From Betaproteobacteria bacterium (lineage in GTDB: Bacteria > Pseudomonadota > Gammaproteobacteria > Burkholderiales > JAEUOS01): DNA of 64,000 nucleotides. Numbering within the stretch: the stretch's first letter is position 1; the number at the start of each line of letters is the position of its first letter. Positions 35,974-45,496 of this stretch are shown piece after piece. Both the position numbers and the translations under genes were made by a program. The stretch spans positions 62,001-126,000 of the forward strand of contig JAQGMJ010000045.1 in the NCBI GenBank assembly GCA_028292405.1, in the 5' to 3' direction. The notes beneath the pieces were generated by a model. That model did no database searches and was not told the origin of the DNA. It saw nothing but the letters and a program-made list of their open reading frames with translations.

Positions 35974-36876
35974 CTAAAGCGCCGCTTCGGCTGCTGTCAA
36001 GCCGGCGATCAGTGCCTTGACGGGCGCGCTCGGCATGATTTCCGCGCGAATAGCAATGTGCAGGTCCCGTATCGCCCAGGCGTCAACCAGCTCCGCGACG
36101 GAGATCGATTGCTGCAGCGCGTGGCGCCGAGCGATGGTTTCGGGGATGACACCGATGCCGATGCCCGATTCGACCAGGCGGCACAGGGTTTCAAAGGAAT
36201 TCGCCTGGATGCGCAGTTTCATCGGCAATTGCTCCCGCGCTGCCGCGCGCAACAAGAAGGCCTGCATCGCCAGGCGTTCTTCCATGCCTACGTAGTCAAA
36301 GGCGAGCGTTTCGCGGAAATTCACCGGCCGCCCGATTGCCAGGGCATGGCCCAGCGGCATGACCAAAACGAGGCGTTCGGTGCGGTAGTCAACGTATCTC
36401 AGCCCCTCCTCACGCTTCTCGGAGGAGAGGATACCTAGGTCGGCCTGGCCCTGCTTGAGTGCGCGCGCGATTTCGTTGGAGCTACGTTCATGAAGCTCGA
36501 TGTTTACTTCCGGGTACTCGATGAGGAAGGACTGAAGCGCGGCGGGCAGAAACTCGCTGATGGACAGCGTATTGGCGTACAGCCGGATATTGCCGCGCAT
36601 ACGATCGCCGTCGGCCTGCAGTTCGGCGGTAAGCTCACCGAGTTGCCCAAGCAGCTTGCGCGCGTGCCGCAAGACAGCCTCCCCCGCGCTGGTGGCGATC
36701 AATCCCTGGCTGCTGCGGTGGAAAAGGCCGACGCCCCAGTTTTCCTCCATCTTCTTCAAACGCGCACTGGCGGCCGGTGCGGAAAGATTGGAATGCTCGG
36801 CCCCCTTCGTCAGGCTTGAGGTCTCAACGATATGAACCAGCAGTCGCAGGTCGATGAAATCGATGTTGCAGGTCAT
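35974..36876 (-). CDS. LysR-family transcriptional regulator
   Basis: A 300-residue LysR regulator: HTH in 'LLVHIVETSSLTKGAEHSNL' and 'SAPAASARLKKMEE', then an effector domain with 'GIGIGVIPETIARRHA'. The start at 36876 places 'MTCNIDFIDLRLLVHI' as N-terminus; the open frame beyond it is antisense to the next gene's leader. Divergent from the amidase operon, with a LysR-type inverted repeat between them, so it probably controls amidase, Bug protein and MmgE/PrpD expression. Confidence 0.9.
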   Translation of the reverse strand: MTCNIDFIDLRLLVHIVETSSLTKGAEHSNLSAPAASARLKKMEENWGVGLFHRSSQGLIATSAGEAVLRHARKLLGQLGELTAELQADGDRMRGNIRLYANTLSISEFLPAALQSFLIEYPEVNIELHERSSNEIARALKQGQADLGILSSEKREEGLRYVDYRTERLVLVMPLGHALAIGRPVNFRETLAFDYVGMEERLAMQAFLLRAAAREQLPMKLRIQANSFETLCRLVESGIGIGVIPETIARRHALQQSISVAELVDAWAIRDLHIAIRAEIMPSAPVKALIAGLTAAEAAL

Positions 36877-36938
36877 GGCCAGGCCGGCAGGCCTCCGTGG
36901 CTTCCGCCCGAGCGTTAACCCTGACGAAAATGATTGTT

Positions 36939-36957
36939 CGGCAAATACGAATTGCCG
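36939..36957. promoter_or_regulatory. Candidate LysR operator upstream of the amidase operon
   Basis: CGGCAA (36939-36944) and TTGCCG (36952-36957) are perfect inverted arms with a seven-base spacer, and a T-N11-A spacing (36938/36950) is present. It lies 62 bases before the LysR start and 92 before the amidase start. Confidence 0.5.
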
Positions 36958-37049
36958 CCGCCTGGGAAAAATCTCATCCTCTAGCGGCTTTTGCAGGAAA
37001 TAGAATATCCGAAATGAAGGCTCCAAACGGCTTATCCGGGACAAACGTA

Positions 37050-38345
37050 ATGCAGTTGCACGAGCTCAAGGCTGCCGAAGCAGGGCGTGCCATTGCGGCA
37101 GGCCTCGTCACCTCCGAAGCCCTGGTACGCGCCTGCCTTGAACGCATACAGGAATTTGATCCCGAACTGCAAGCCTGGTGCAGCCATGACGCAGACTTGG
37201 CAATCGGCACCGCGCGGCAGAGGGACCGCCAACCTAGCCGCGGGCCGCTGCATGGCGTGCCGATTGGCGTCAAGGACGTGATTGATACCAGGGACTTTCC
37301 AACCGCTTACAACTCTGCCATCTATCGCGGCCACCGGCCGGTGGCCAACGCCGCCATTGTCGAGCGCGCGCTCGCGGCCGGCATGGTAGTACTCGGCAAG
37401 ACCGCGACGCAGGAGTTTGCGACGCGCGGCAATATGCCGCCGACACGTAACCCTGCGGCGCCGAACCGGACGCCCGGAGGATCTTCGAGCGGCTCGGCGG
37501 CAGCGGTTGCCGCCCGAATGGCGCCCCTGGCATTGAGTACCCAGACCGCCGGTTCGATCCTTCGCCCGGCCTCCTATTGCGGCGTGATCGGATTCAAGCC
37601 CTCTTTTGGCTGCCTTGACACCGGGGGAATGAAGCTAGCGGTACCCAGCTTCGATACCCTGGGTGTACATGTGCGCTGCGTTGCCGACGCGCAGGCCGCG
37701 CTTGGCTCATTATCGATTTTCTCTCCCATCAGGGCAGAGCCACCAGCCCCGCCCAGACTGAGATTCGCCTTGTACAGAACGCCTTTCTGGAACGACGCCG
37801 GTCCCGCAATGAAGGGGGCGCTATCCGCGGTGGCCGAGCTGCTAGCCGCAAGTGGTCATCACGTGGCTGAAGTGAATTTACCGGCATGCTTCGACGCACT
37901 CTCGGCTGCTCACGACACCATCAGCGACGCCGAAGCGCGCGCCGCCCTGGAATCCGAATGGCTACACTGCCGCACCCTGCTTTCTGCCGGTGTTCAGGCC
38001 AAGCTGGCTCGCGGCGACACGGTTTCACCGGAAGCCTGTCGCGAGGCTTTGCACATCATCGAGGAATGCCGCAGCCACGCAGATAATCTGCTGTCTGCCT
38101 ATGACTGCATCCTTACGCCCAGCGCACCCGACATGGCGCCACTGCTCGCCACGGGCGACCCCGGCAGCTCGTCGTTCAACAAATTCTGGACCTCGCTGGG
38201 CAATCCGGCGATCAGCCTTCCCGTGCCTCGGCAATCGGCGCCGCCAATCGGCATTCAACTGGTGGGAAGATGTGGCGCCGACCACTCATTGTTGCGCGCC
38301 GCGGGCCGGGTGGAAGAGTTGCTTTGGCCGAATGAGATGACGTGA
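37050..38345 (+). CDS. Amidase-signature hydrolase
   Basis: A 431-residue amidase-signature enzyme. The Ser-cisSer-Lys triad is complete: K75 in 'GVPIGVKDVIDT', S145 in 'GGSSSGSAAAVAA' and nucleophile S169 in 'TQTAGSILRPA' (24 residues apart, as in the family). It should hydrolyse an amide to acid plus ammonia; GatA is unlikely because gatB/gatC are absent and the C-terminus is short. An alternative ATG lies at 37014. First gene of a set with a Bug protein and MmgE/PrpD. Confidence 0.88.
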   Translation: MQLHELKAAEAGRAIAAGLVTSEALVRACLERIQEFDPELQAWCSHDADLAIGTARQRDRQPSRGPLHGVPIGVKDVIDTRDFPTAYNSAIYRGHRPVANAAIVERALAAGMVVLGKTATQEFATRGNMPPTRNPAAPNRTPGGSSSGSAAAVAARMAPLALSTQTAGSILRPASYCGVIGFKPSFGCLDTGGMKLAVPSFDTLGVHVRCVADAQAALGSLSIFSPIRAEPPAPPRLRFALYRTPFWNDAGPAMKGALSAVAELLAASGHHVAEVNLPACFDALSAAHDTISDAEARAALESEWLHCRTLLSAGVQAKLARGDTVSPEACREALHIIEECRSHADNLLSAYDCILTPSAPDMAPLLATGDPGSSSFNKFWTSLGNPAISLPVPRQSAPPIGIQLVGRCGADHSLLRAAGRVEELLWPNEMT

Positions 38346-38384
38346 GAAGACGTTTGATATATCACAACCACAACGGAGACAACC

Positions 38385-39359
38385 ATGCCTGGATTTAAAC
38401 GGTGGATGGGACACGCCTTTCTAAGCCTCGCTGCCGCGGGGGCAATGTCGGCCGCCTTTGGCCAGGCCTTTCCGAACCGCCAGGTGCATATCATCGTGCC
38501 TTACGCGCCCGGGGGCGGCGCGGACATTCTTGCGCGCGCAATCGGACAGAAGCTCAGCAAAAACTGGGGGCAGCCCGTGATTGTCGAAAATCGCGCCGGC
38601 GCAGGCAGCTCCATCGGTACCGCATACGCTGCGAAGACACCCCCGGACGGCTATACGCTGCTGATGGCTTCGCCGAGTCACTCGATCAACCAGTCCCTCT
38701 ACAAGAATCTGACCTTCGATGCGATTAAGGACTTCATCCCCATCGTGCTGGCGGCTTCGGGGCCATTGGTCGTGGTCGTCAACCCGTCGAATTCGGCAAA
38801 GTCGATCAGGGAGTTTATTGCCCAGGCACGCGCCAAACCCGGATCCGTCAGCTATGCATCGGCCGGCATCGGCAGTTCGCCGCACTTGGCGGGCGAATTG
38901 TTTCAGATGATGGCCAAAATCAAGATGCTTCATGCGCCCTACAAAGGCACGGGGCCGGCACTGACCGACGTCATGGGCGGCCAGGCCGACAGCATGTTCG
39001 CTCCAGTTCCCGCAATCGTCGAGTTGCTCAAGGGCGGCCAATTACGTGCGCTGGGTGTCACTTCGCTACAGCCATTTTCAGCGCTGCCAAAGGTTCCGCC
39101 GATCGCCAACGACTTGCCAGGCTACGAGGTTCTCCAATGGTGGGGACTGATGGCGCCAACCGGCACGCCCGCCGCCATCACGAACAAGGTTAACGCGGAT
39201 GTAGCCGCCGTCCTGCGCGCCCCCGATATGCGCAAGGCCTTCGACACCATGGGTGCGGACCCGGGCGGCCAGCCGCCCGCGCAGTTCGCCAGGCTGGTCA
39301 CCGACGAGGTTACCAAGTGGGCAGAAGTGATAAAAGCCGCCAACGTTCAGCCGGAATAA
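38385..39359 (+). CDS. Bug/TctC-family periplasmic binding protein
   Basis: A 324-residue binding protein: signal peptide ('AFLSLAAAGAMSAAFGQA'), then 'FPNRQVHIIVPYAPGGGADI', 'VENRAGAGSSIGTAYAAKTP' and 'MLHAPYKGTGPALTDVMGGQ', the two Bug substrate-pocket regions. It lies between the amidase and MmgE/PrpD genes, so it may capture the amide or dicarboxylate substrate of that pathway. No membrane transport partners adjoin it. Confidence 0.9.
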   Translation: MPGFKRWMGHAFLSLAAAGAMSAAFGQAFPNRQVHIIVPYAPGGGADILARAIGQKLSKNWGQPVIVENRAGAGSSIGTAYAAKTPPDGYTLLMASPSHSINQSLYKNLTFDAIKDFIPIVLAASGPLVVVVNPSNSAKSIREFIAQARAKPGSVSYASAGIGSSPHLAGELFQMMAKIKMLHAPYKGTGPALTDVMGGQADSMFAPVPAIVELLKGGQLRALGVTSLQPFSALPKVPPIANDLPGYEVLQWWGLMAPTGTPAAITNKVNADVAAVLRAPDMRKAFDTMGADPGGQPPAQFARLVTDEVTKWAEVIKAANVQPE

Positions 39360-39383
39360 ACCTCCACGTCCATAGGAATCAGC

Positions 39384-40727
39384 ATGAGCACCACGCAAAC
39401 ACTGGCCAGGTTCGTCGCAAGTTACGACTCCAAAAACATCCCCGCTGAAGCACGCACCCTCGCCGTTCGCAGCCTGGTCAACTGGGCCGGCTGTGCCTTG
39501 GGTGGCGCTCGCCACCCCGCCATCGAAAGCGCGCTCGAAGCCCTGCAGCCCTTCTTCGGCGCGCCAAAGGCAAACATTATTGGCCGCGCCGAACGGGCCG
39601 ACGCGCTGCACGCGGCGTTGTTCAACGGGATCAGCTCGCATGTGCTCGACTTTGACGATACGCACATGGCGACTCTGGTTCATCCCAGTGGCCCCGTGAT
39701 CTCGGCGCTGTTGGCCGCCTCGCAGTTTTACCCCATCAACGGCAGCGCTTTTATCGAAGCGATCGTGATAGGCATTGACGTTGAATGCCGGGTGGCGCGC
39801 AGTGTTTTTCCACAGCACTACGACGCGGGCTGGCATATTACCGGCACTGCCGGCGGCTTTGGTGCGGCCGCGGCCGTCGGCAGAGCGCTTCATCTCGACG
39901 AAAAGCAGATGGCATGGGCGCTGAGCATCGCCGCGACACAGGCGGCCGGTCTGCGGGAGATGTTCGGCACCATGTGCAAGAGCCTGCACCCGGGGCGGGC
40001 CGCGCAAAGCGGCCTGAGCGCGGCCCTGATGGCGCGCGCCGGGTTCACCAGTTCAGAGCGCGGCATCGAGGCCCCACGCGGTTTTGCCCACGTAATGTCT
40101 TCCGCGCAGCACTTGGGGGCTGCTACGGAAAAGCTGGGTGAGCGCTGGGAAATCCTCACCAACAGCTTCAAACCTTACGCTTGCGGCGTTGTGCTGCACC
40201 CGGTCATCGACGCGTGTCTTGCCCTGCGTGGCGAACACCACCTCGATCCCTCGCTCATTGAGAGCATCGACATCCGCGCCCATCCCTTGGTGATCGAGCT
40301 TACCGGCAAGACCGCCCCGACGACGGGCCTGGAAGGAAAGTTCAGCGTCTATCATTCTGCCGCGATCGGCTTATTGAACGACAAGGTCGGCAGCCGGCAC
40401 TATTCCGACGAGGTTGTTCTGGCCGCGGACGTCGTGAGCCTGCGCCAGAAGGTAAATGTCGAGATCGATGCGTCCATTGCCGAAGATGAATCCGACGTCA
40501 CCATCAAGCTCATCGACGGGCGCAGTTTTCACAAACATGTTGATCACGCACTTGGCAGTTTCGCTCGACCGATGCTTGATGCCGATATCGACCTCAAGTT
40601 TCGCGATCTTGCCGAGACAGTACTAACCGGACGACAGATCGAGGAAGCGCTGGCATTGTTGCATCAGGTCGAGAAGCTGGACGACGCGGGCAAGATAGGC
40701 GAAATTCTCGCGCCCCGGGCAATATGA
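39384..40727 (+). CDS. MmgE/PrpD family protein
   Basis: A 447-residue MmgE/PrpD protein. Typical segments are 'VNWAGCALGGARHPAIESAL', 'HVLDFDDTHMATLVHPSGPV', 'GWHITGTAGGFGAAAAVGRA', 'KSLHPGRAAQSGLSAALMA' and 'FKPYACGVVLHPVIDACLAL'. Characterised relatives are 2-methylcitrate dehydratase, cis-aconitate decarboxylase and iminodisuccinate epimerase, so the reaction is probably on a di- or tricarboxylate, but cannot be specified. Last gene of the amidase operon. Confidence 0.9.
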   Translation: MSTTQTLARFVASYDSKNIPAEARTLAVRSLVNWAGCALGGARHPAIESALEALQPFFGAPKANIIGRAERADALHAALFNGISSHVLDFDDTHMATLVHPSGPVISALLAASQFYPINGSAFIEAIVIGIDVECRVARSVFPQHYDAGWHITGTAGGFGAAAAVGRALHLDEKQMAWALSIAATQAAGLREMFGTMCKSLHPGRAAQSGLSAALMARAGFTSSERGIEAPRGFAHVMSSAQHLGAATEKLGERWEILTNSFKPYACGVVLHPVIDACLALRGEHHLDPSLIESIDIRAHPLVIELTGKTAPTTGLEGKFSVYHSAAIGLLNDKVGSRHYSDEVVLAADVVSLRQKVNVEIDASIAEDESDVTIKLIDGRSFHKHVDHALGSFARPMLDADIDLKFRDLAETVLTGRQIEEALALLHQVEKLDDAGKIGEILAPRAI

Positions 40728-41123
40728 GCGGACATCAGCTACGGTCGGCAAGTGCCTTAAGGCACCATTCTCCAAAGAGCCTATAACTCGCTCGAGGATG
40801 TGTGCACGGCCGATTTTCTCGGCTTGTACACGCCGCGGGCAGTCGAACTCCTGGTTCAGGCTCTAGCCTGGGCCGCCCCTATCCAATCACTGTATGGAAC
40901 CTTGCCGGGATGAGCCATGGCTCATTTCCATCGCAACAGGTGATTGCCGGCATCGAAGAGGCCGGCAATCCAGACGATCCGGTTTTGGCTAATGACGAGG
41001 GCAAAACCTTCTGGCCCCACCATTGACGCAGGCACTTTGCCGCAGTGCAGCTTGACCTCGCCAAACCGTAAATCGTAAGATTGTATAAATGTTATTCAAT
41101 CCTGTACGGACAAGCCAAAGTCA
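40728..41123. other. Intergenic region with palindromes and possible gene relic
   Basis: No confident gene in 396 bases. A 14-base palindrome TGAGCCATGGCTCA (40911-40924) and a hairpin ATTGCCGGC/GCCGGCAAT (40943-40951 with 40961-40969) are present. A short plus frame ending 40988-41026 reads 'VLANDEGKTFWPHH', and another in a second frame reads 'EDVCTADFLGLYTPRAVELL'; they could be frame-shifted remains of one lost gene. The end holds the GntR operator candidate. Confidence 0.35.
41079..41101. promoter_or_regulatory. Candidate GntR/FCD operator
   Basis: GATTG-t-ATAA...TTAT-t-CAATC is a 23-base inverted repeat with nine of ten arm positions pairing, 22 bases before the GntR start. Autoregulation and control of the downstream operon are inferred. 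Confidence 0.55.
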
Positions 41124-41831
41124 ATGACCGGTCTTGTTCTTGAAACCACCGAGCTTTTGCCCGAGCGCCTTGCCTCAACGATAAAAAAAGCGATTATCGG
41201 GGGGCAACTGCTGGCCGGCTCGCGCCTGGTGGAAGCGGATCTTGCCAAGCAGCTAGGCGTTAGCCGGGTGCCGTTGCGGGAGGCGTTCCGGGTGCTCCAG
41301 GGCGAAGGCTTCGTCGCCATCCACCCTCACCGCGGCGCTGTCATCTGCGAACTGTCCGAAGAGGAATTGATCGAGCTTTTTGCGGTGAGGGCGATTTATG
41401 AAGCCTATGCCACCGAAGCCCAGGCGGCAGCGCGCGACCCCGACGTGATCGCTGATCTGGAAACCTCGGTTGCCGACATGCGGAAGGCAATTCGCGCAAA
41501 CGACATCGACCGGTATCACGATCTCGCGGTTGCATTTCACCAAATTATTGTCGACCGCTGCGGCAACAAGGTACTGGCCCGGCAATACGATCAGGTAAAA
41601 AAGCTGCTCGCCCGTTATCAGGCCGAAATGGTTTTGATCGCCGAATTGCCGGCCCATTCAATCCTCGACCACGAAAAGATGATCCGCGCCATCAAGGCCG
41701 GTGAACGCATGGAAGCGGCACGCCTGGCGCGCGCCCATGTCGATGATCTGGTCGCGCGCTATCGAGCCTCGAAGAGGAAGGCCCGGCCCGGCCCTTCCAT
41801 CGCGGCCAAGAAAGCCAAAGGGCAGCGCTGA
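41124..41831 (+). CDS. GntR-family regulator, FCD (FadR-like) subgroup
   Basis: A 235-residue regulator: winged HTH at about residues 12-72 ('AIIGGQLLAGSRLVEADLAK', 'LGVSRVPLREAFRVLQGEGF'), then an all-helical FCD domain with possible metal ligands in 'YHDLAVAFHQIIVDRCGN' and 'HSILDHEKMIRAI', and a basic tail. Effectors of this group are usually carboxylic acids. Its stop codon overlaps the start of the molybdenum hydroxylase gene by one base, so it heads the catabolic operon it probably controls. Confidence 0.9.
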   Translation: MTGLVLETTELLPERLASTIKKAIIGGQLLAGSRLVEADLAKQLGVSRVPLREAFRVLQGEGFVAIHPHRGAVICELSEEELIELFAVRAIYEAYATEAQAAARDPDVIADLETSVADMRKAIRANDIDRYHDLAVAFHQIIVDRCGNKVLARQYDQVKKLLARYQAEMVLIAELPAHSILDHEKMIRAIKAGERMEAARLARAHVDDLVARYRASKRKARPGPSIAAKKAKGQR

Positions 41832-44263
41832 TGCTGGCCCCCCGCCCGGCCGCACCGAACGTGCATTCCGAGGGCATCGGCGCATACGTGCGTCGGCGGG
41901 AAGACCGGCGGTTCATTGAAGGCAAGGGTCAATATGTCGCCGACATTCGCCCCGTCAACGCGCTGCACTGCGCCTTCGTGCGCTCCCCGCATGCGCACGC
42001 GCGCATCCTGGCGCTGCGAACCGAAGCGGCAAGCGTGGCGGATGGAGTCGTCGCCGTACTGACCGGCGCCGATATGGCGGCGGACAGCGTGGGGCCGCTG
42101 ACGGCGCTATGGCGCATCGCGGGAGTCGATGGCGCAAAGATGAAGGAGCCGCCGCGGTTCGCCCTGTCCGGCAACATCGTGCGTCACGTCGGCGAGATCG
42201 TCGCCTTGATTGTCGCGGCGACTGCCGATCAGGCCGCGGATGCGGCCGAACTCCTGGACATCGACTGGGAGCCCCTGCCGGCGGTGGTCGATCTGCGCAG
42301 TGCCTTGGCCGCCGACGCCCCACAGTTGCATCCTGAAGCGCCCGGCAACCTTTGCCTGCATTTCATTCGCGGCGCGCGCGAGCCGGTAGAGCGGGCTTTT
42401 GCCGCCGCGGCGCACGTGGTCAAGCTCGACCTGATCAACCAGCGCCTGGTCTGCGCGGCCCTGGAGCCGCGGTCGGTCATTGCGGTGACCTCCCCCACCG
42501 GTGGCGCCGACTGCCATGCCCTGACGCTCTGGTCGTCCACCCAGGTGCCGCACCAGATACGTAAATTCGTCGCCGAGGCGCTGACGCTGCCGGAAACGGC
42601 CATCCGCGTCATCGCTCCGGACGTGGGTGGTGGATTCGGCACCAAGGGCAAGCTCTATCCAGAAGAAATCGCCCTGGCCTGGGTCGCGCTGCGCCTGGGC
42701 CGGGCCGTAAAGTGGGTTTCTTCGCGCAGCGAGGCGTTTGTCAGCGATTATCAGGGACGCGATCACGTCACGCATGCGCAACTGGCGCTTGACGCCGCGG
42801 GACATTTCACGGCGCTGCGCGTCGACACCCTGGCCTCCATGGGTGCGTACGTTTCCAGCGTCGGCGCGGCGGTACCGACCACGGTCTACACCGCGCTGCT
42901 CTCGGGGCCGTACCGCATTCCCGCCATTTTCGCCGACGTGCGGGCTGTCTTTACCAATACCGTGCCGACCGACGCCTACCGCGGCGCCGGGCGGCCCGAG
43001 GCCTGTTACGTACTCGAACGCCTGGTGGAGGAGGCGGCGCGCCAGACCGGCATCGATCGCTTTGACCTGCGTCGACGCAACCTGATTCCGGTGGAGGCAA
43101 TGCCCTACACGACACCAATCGGCCCGGTTTACGACAGCGGCAATTTCGCCAAGCTGTTTGAGCGCGCGCTGGAGGTAGCGGATTACGCCGGTTACGAAGT
43201 TCGCCGGCAGGAATCGGCGCGCGGCGGTTTGCTGCGCGGCTTCGGCCTTTGCTATTTCGTCGAAAGCTCGGGTGTCGGTCCTTCAAAAATGGCGGCTGCT
43301 TTTGGTGCCCGCATCGGATTCTATGATTCGGCCACCGTCCAGGTAGCGGCCGACGGCAGCATCACTCTCTCCTGCGGCACTCACAATCATGGGCAAGGCC
43401 ACTCCACCAGCTACGCGCAGCTCCTGGCCGCGCGCATCGGCGTGCCGATCTCGGACATCGCGATAATCGAAGGCGACACCGCCCGCACGCCCCTGGGGGC
43501 AGGCACCTTCGGCTCCCGTTCCATGGTGATTGCAGGAACGGCCATTCATCTGGCCGCCGCGAAAATCGTTCGCAAAGCCAGGCAGTTCGCCGCGCACCGC
43601 CTGGAAGCCGCAGAGGACGACGTCGAACACGCGGTGGTGGCCGACGCCGGCATCTTCCGCGTCGCCGGCACCGACCGCCTGATCAGTTGGAAGGAAGTGG
43701 CGCGCGGCCTTGCGCTGGCGCATGACCTGCCGCCCGGCATGGAACCCGGCCTCCACGAGACAGCATCGTTTGATCCGACCAACCTGACCTGGTCAAATGG
43801 CGCCCAGGCCTGCGAAATCGAGATTGATCCCGAGACCGGCGTCACCCGTGTCCTGCGCTATGTCGCTATCGACGACGTCGGCACGGTCATCAACCCCATC
43901 ATCGTCGAAGGCCAGGTGCAAGGCGGCGCGGCGCAAGGCGTGGGACAGGCGCTGCTTGAGGCCGCGGTGTACGACCTGCAAAGTGCCCAACCGCTCACCG
44001 GCTCTTTTATGGACTACGCCATGCCGCGCGCCGGCTTGCTGGGTGAGTTTCTCGCCGAAACCGATGAGGGGCAGCCCTGCACCCACAACCCGCTGGGCGT
44101 CAAAGGCGCCGGCGAATCGGGCACCATCGGCGCGCCCTCGGCAATTGCGAGCGCCGTGCTCAATGCATTGGAACCGGTGGGCGTACGCCACCTGGACATG
44201 CCCTATTCCGCGCCACGCATCTGGCAGGCAATCCGCCAGGCGCATCAAGGGACCGCCCATTGA
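41831..44263 (+). CDS. Xanthine dehydrogenase-family molybdopterin-binding large subunit (form II)
   Basis: An 810-residue molybdenum hydroxylase large subunit. 'AYRGAGR' at 382-388 marks form II; 'APDVGGGFGTKGKLYPEE' binds the molybdopterin and E762 in 'KGAGESGTIG' is the catalytic Glu. Such enzymes hydroxylate aromatic heterocycles, aldehydes or similar carbon centres with water. The FAD and 2Fe-2S subunits are absent, as for the other copy at 32.8-35.1 kb. Coupled to gntR and followed by a Liv-type transporter, suggesting the substrate is imported by that transporter. Confidence 0.88.
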   Translation: MLAPRPAAPNVHSEGIGAYVRRREDRRFIEGKGQYVADIRPVNALHCAFVRSPHAHARILALRTEAASVADGVVAVLTGADMAADSVGPLTALWRIAGVDGAKMKEPPRFALSGNIVRHVGEIVALIVAATADQAADAAELLDIDWEPLPAVVDLRSALAADAPQLHPEAPGNLCLHFIRGAREPVERAFAAAAHVVKLDLINQRLVCAALEPRSVIAVTSPTGGADCHALTLWSSTQVPHQIRKFVAEALTLPETAIRVIAPDVGGGFGTKGKLYPEEIALAWVALRLGRAVKWVSSRSEAFVSDYQGRDHVTHAQLALDAAGHFTALRVDTLASMGAYVSSVGAAVPTTVYTALLSGPYRIPAIFADVRAVFTNTVPTDAYRGAGRPEACYVLERLVEEAARQTGIDRFDLRRRNLIPVEAMPYTTPIGPVYDSGNFAKLFERALEVADYAGYEVRRQESARGGLLRGFGLCYFVESSGVGPSKMAAAFGARIGFYDSATVQVAADGSITLSCGTHNHGQGHSTSYAQLLAARIGVPISDIAIIEGDTARTPLGAGTFGSRSMVIAGTAIHLAAAKIVRKARQFAAHRLEAAEDDVEHAVVADAGIFRVAGTDRLISWKEVARGLALAHDLPPGMEPGLHETASFDPTNLTWSNGAQACEIEIDPETGVTRVLRYVAIDDVGTVINPIIVEGQVQGGAAQGVGQALLEAAVYDLQSAQPLTGSFMDYAMPRAGLLGEFLAETDEGQPCTHNPLGVKGAGESGTIGAPSAIASAVLNALEPVGVRHLDMPYSAPRIWQAIRQAHQGTAH

Positions 44264-44339
44264 TGTTACGCGGCGATCGCCGCCGCACATTTCTGTACTG
44301 AAGTTCGTTGCGACTCAAATACAAAAGAGGAGACTTTGC

Positions 44340-45485
44340 ATGACACATCATCATTCCAGCATCGCCAGGCGCCATTTCATTGCATTCGTTGCCGCCACCG
44401 TGGCTGCGATCACGCCACAAGCCTATGCGCAATCCAACGCCCCGATCAAGATCGGCGCCATCCTCGACCAGAGCGGTCCGGTGGCGCCTCTCGGACAGTT
44501 CACCCGTGCCGGTATCGACATGGCCCTCAAGGAAGTCAACGCCGCCGGCGGTGTTCGCGGCCGCCAGATTGAACTGGTGTCCCTGAATTCCGAAAGCAAG
44601 CCGGACCTGGCCGCCAGCCTCGCAGTCCGTCTGTCGGGCGATGCGGACGTCATGGCCATCATCGGGGGAAATTTCGCGTCCTCCTCGAACTCCATCGGCG
44701 CAACGGTTGAAAAGCAGGCCATTGCCTACATCACGCCGACGGCGCTGTTGAATGACGCACAGGCAAAGTGGAAGTACAGTTACTTCACGCTGGCCGAATT
44801 CTCCGACATGGCCAAGCAGATCCTGGTCTATGCGCAGAAAAAGGGCTACAAGAAGGCCGGCCTGATCCGCGTGGAGCGCGAATACGGCGAACAGGGGTCG
44901 AAGTTCCTGCACCAGTTCGCAGCGCAATATGGCGTCACTCTGGTGGCCGAAGAACGCGGCGCCGACGGTGATCGCGACTTCACCGCGCAATTGACCAAGA
45001 TCCGCCAGGCCAACCCTGACTTTTTGGTGGTGTGGTTTGCCAATCCGGGAGGCTCGCTGGTCCTGAAAAATGCGCGCCAACTGGGCATGACGCAACCGAT
45101 GATGGCGCCGATCTCGATGGATGGCAGCGTGACCATCAAACTGGCAGGCCAGGCTGCGGAAGGCGTGGTGATCACGTCGCAAATTGCCGGCAGCGAGCCC
45201 CTGCCGCGTCAAAAGGCATTTATCGACGCGTATGCCAAAGCACATCCGGATGCGCCGGAGCCCAATTCGTTTGAAGCTGTCGGCTACGACCTGGTGAAAA
45301 TGACCGTGGAAGCGCTGAAAAAGGTGGATCCGCCTTACACCCGCGCCAAGGTCCGTGACGCGATTAACGCCCTCGACTACCAAGGCGCCGGCACGGTTGT
45401 GAAATACAAGAACCGCAATGGTCCGTCGGAAGAGACCCTGGTGATGATCCAGGCTTCCAAGGGTCACTTCGTTCTCGCCAAATAG
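44340..45485 (+). CDS. Branched-chain amino acid-type ABC transporter binding protein
   Basis: A 381-residue periplasmic binding protein of the LivJ/LivK (type I) fold. The N-terminus 'ARRHFIAFVAATVAAITPQA' has a twin-arginine pair and signal peptide; mature segments 'IKIGAILDQSGPVAPLGQFT', 'LVSLNSESKPDLAASLAVRL' and 'AIIGGNFASSSNSIGATVEK' are typical. Many relatives bind aromatic or other carboxylates rather than amino acids. It leads livHMGF-type genes with close spacing. Confidence 0.92.
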   Translation: MTHHHSSIARRHFIAFVAATVAAITPQAYAQSNAPIKIGAILDQSGPVAPLGQFTRAGIDMALKEVNAAGGVRGRQIELVSLNSESKPDLAASLAVRLSGDADVMAIIGGNFASSSNSIGATVEKQAIAYITPTALLNDAQAKWKYSYFTLAEFSDMAKQILVYAQKKGYKKAGLIRVEREYGEQGSKFLHQFAAQYGVTLVAEERGADGDRDFTAQLTKIRQANPDFLVVWFANPGGSLVLKNARQLGMTQPMMAPISMDGSVTIKLAGQAAEGVVITSQIAGSEPLPRQKAFIDAYAKAHPDAPEPNSFEAVGYDLVKMTVEALKKVDPPYTRAKVRDAINALDYQGAGTVVKYKNRNGPSEETLVMIQASKGHFVLAK

Positions 45486-45496
45486 GACTGCAAACT

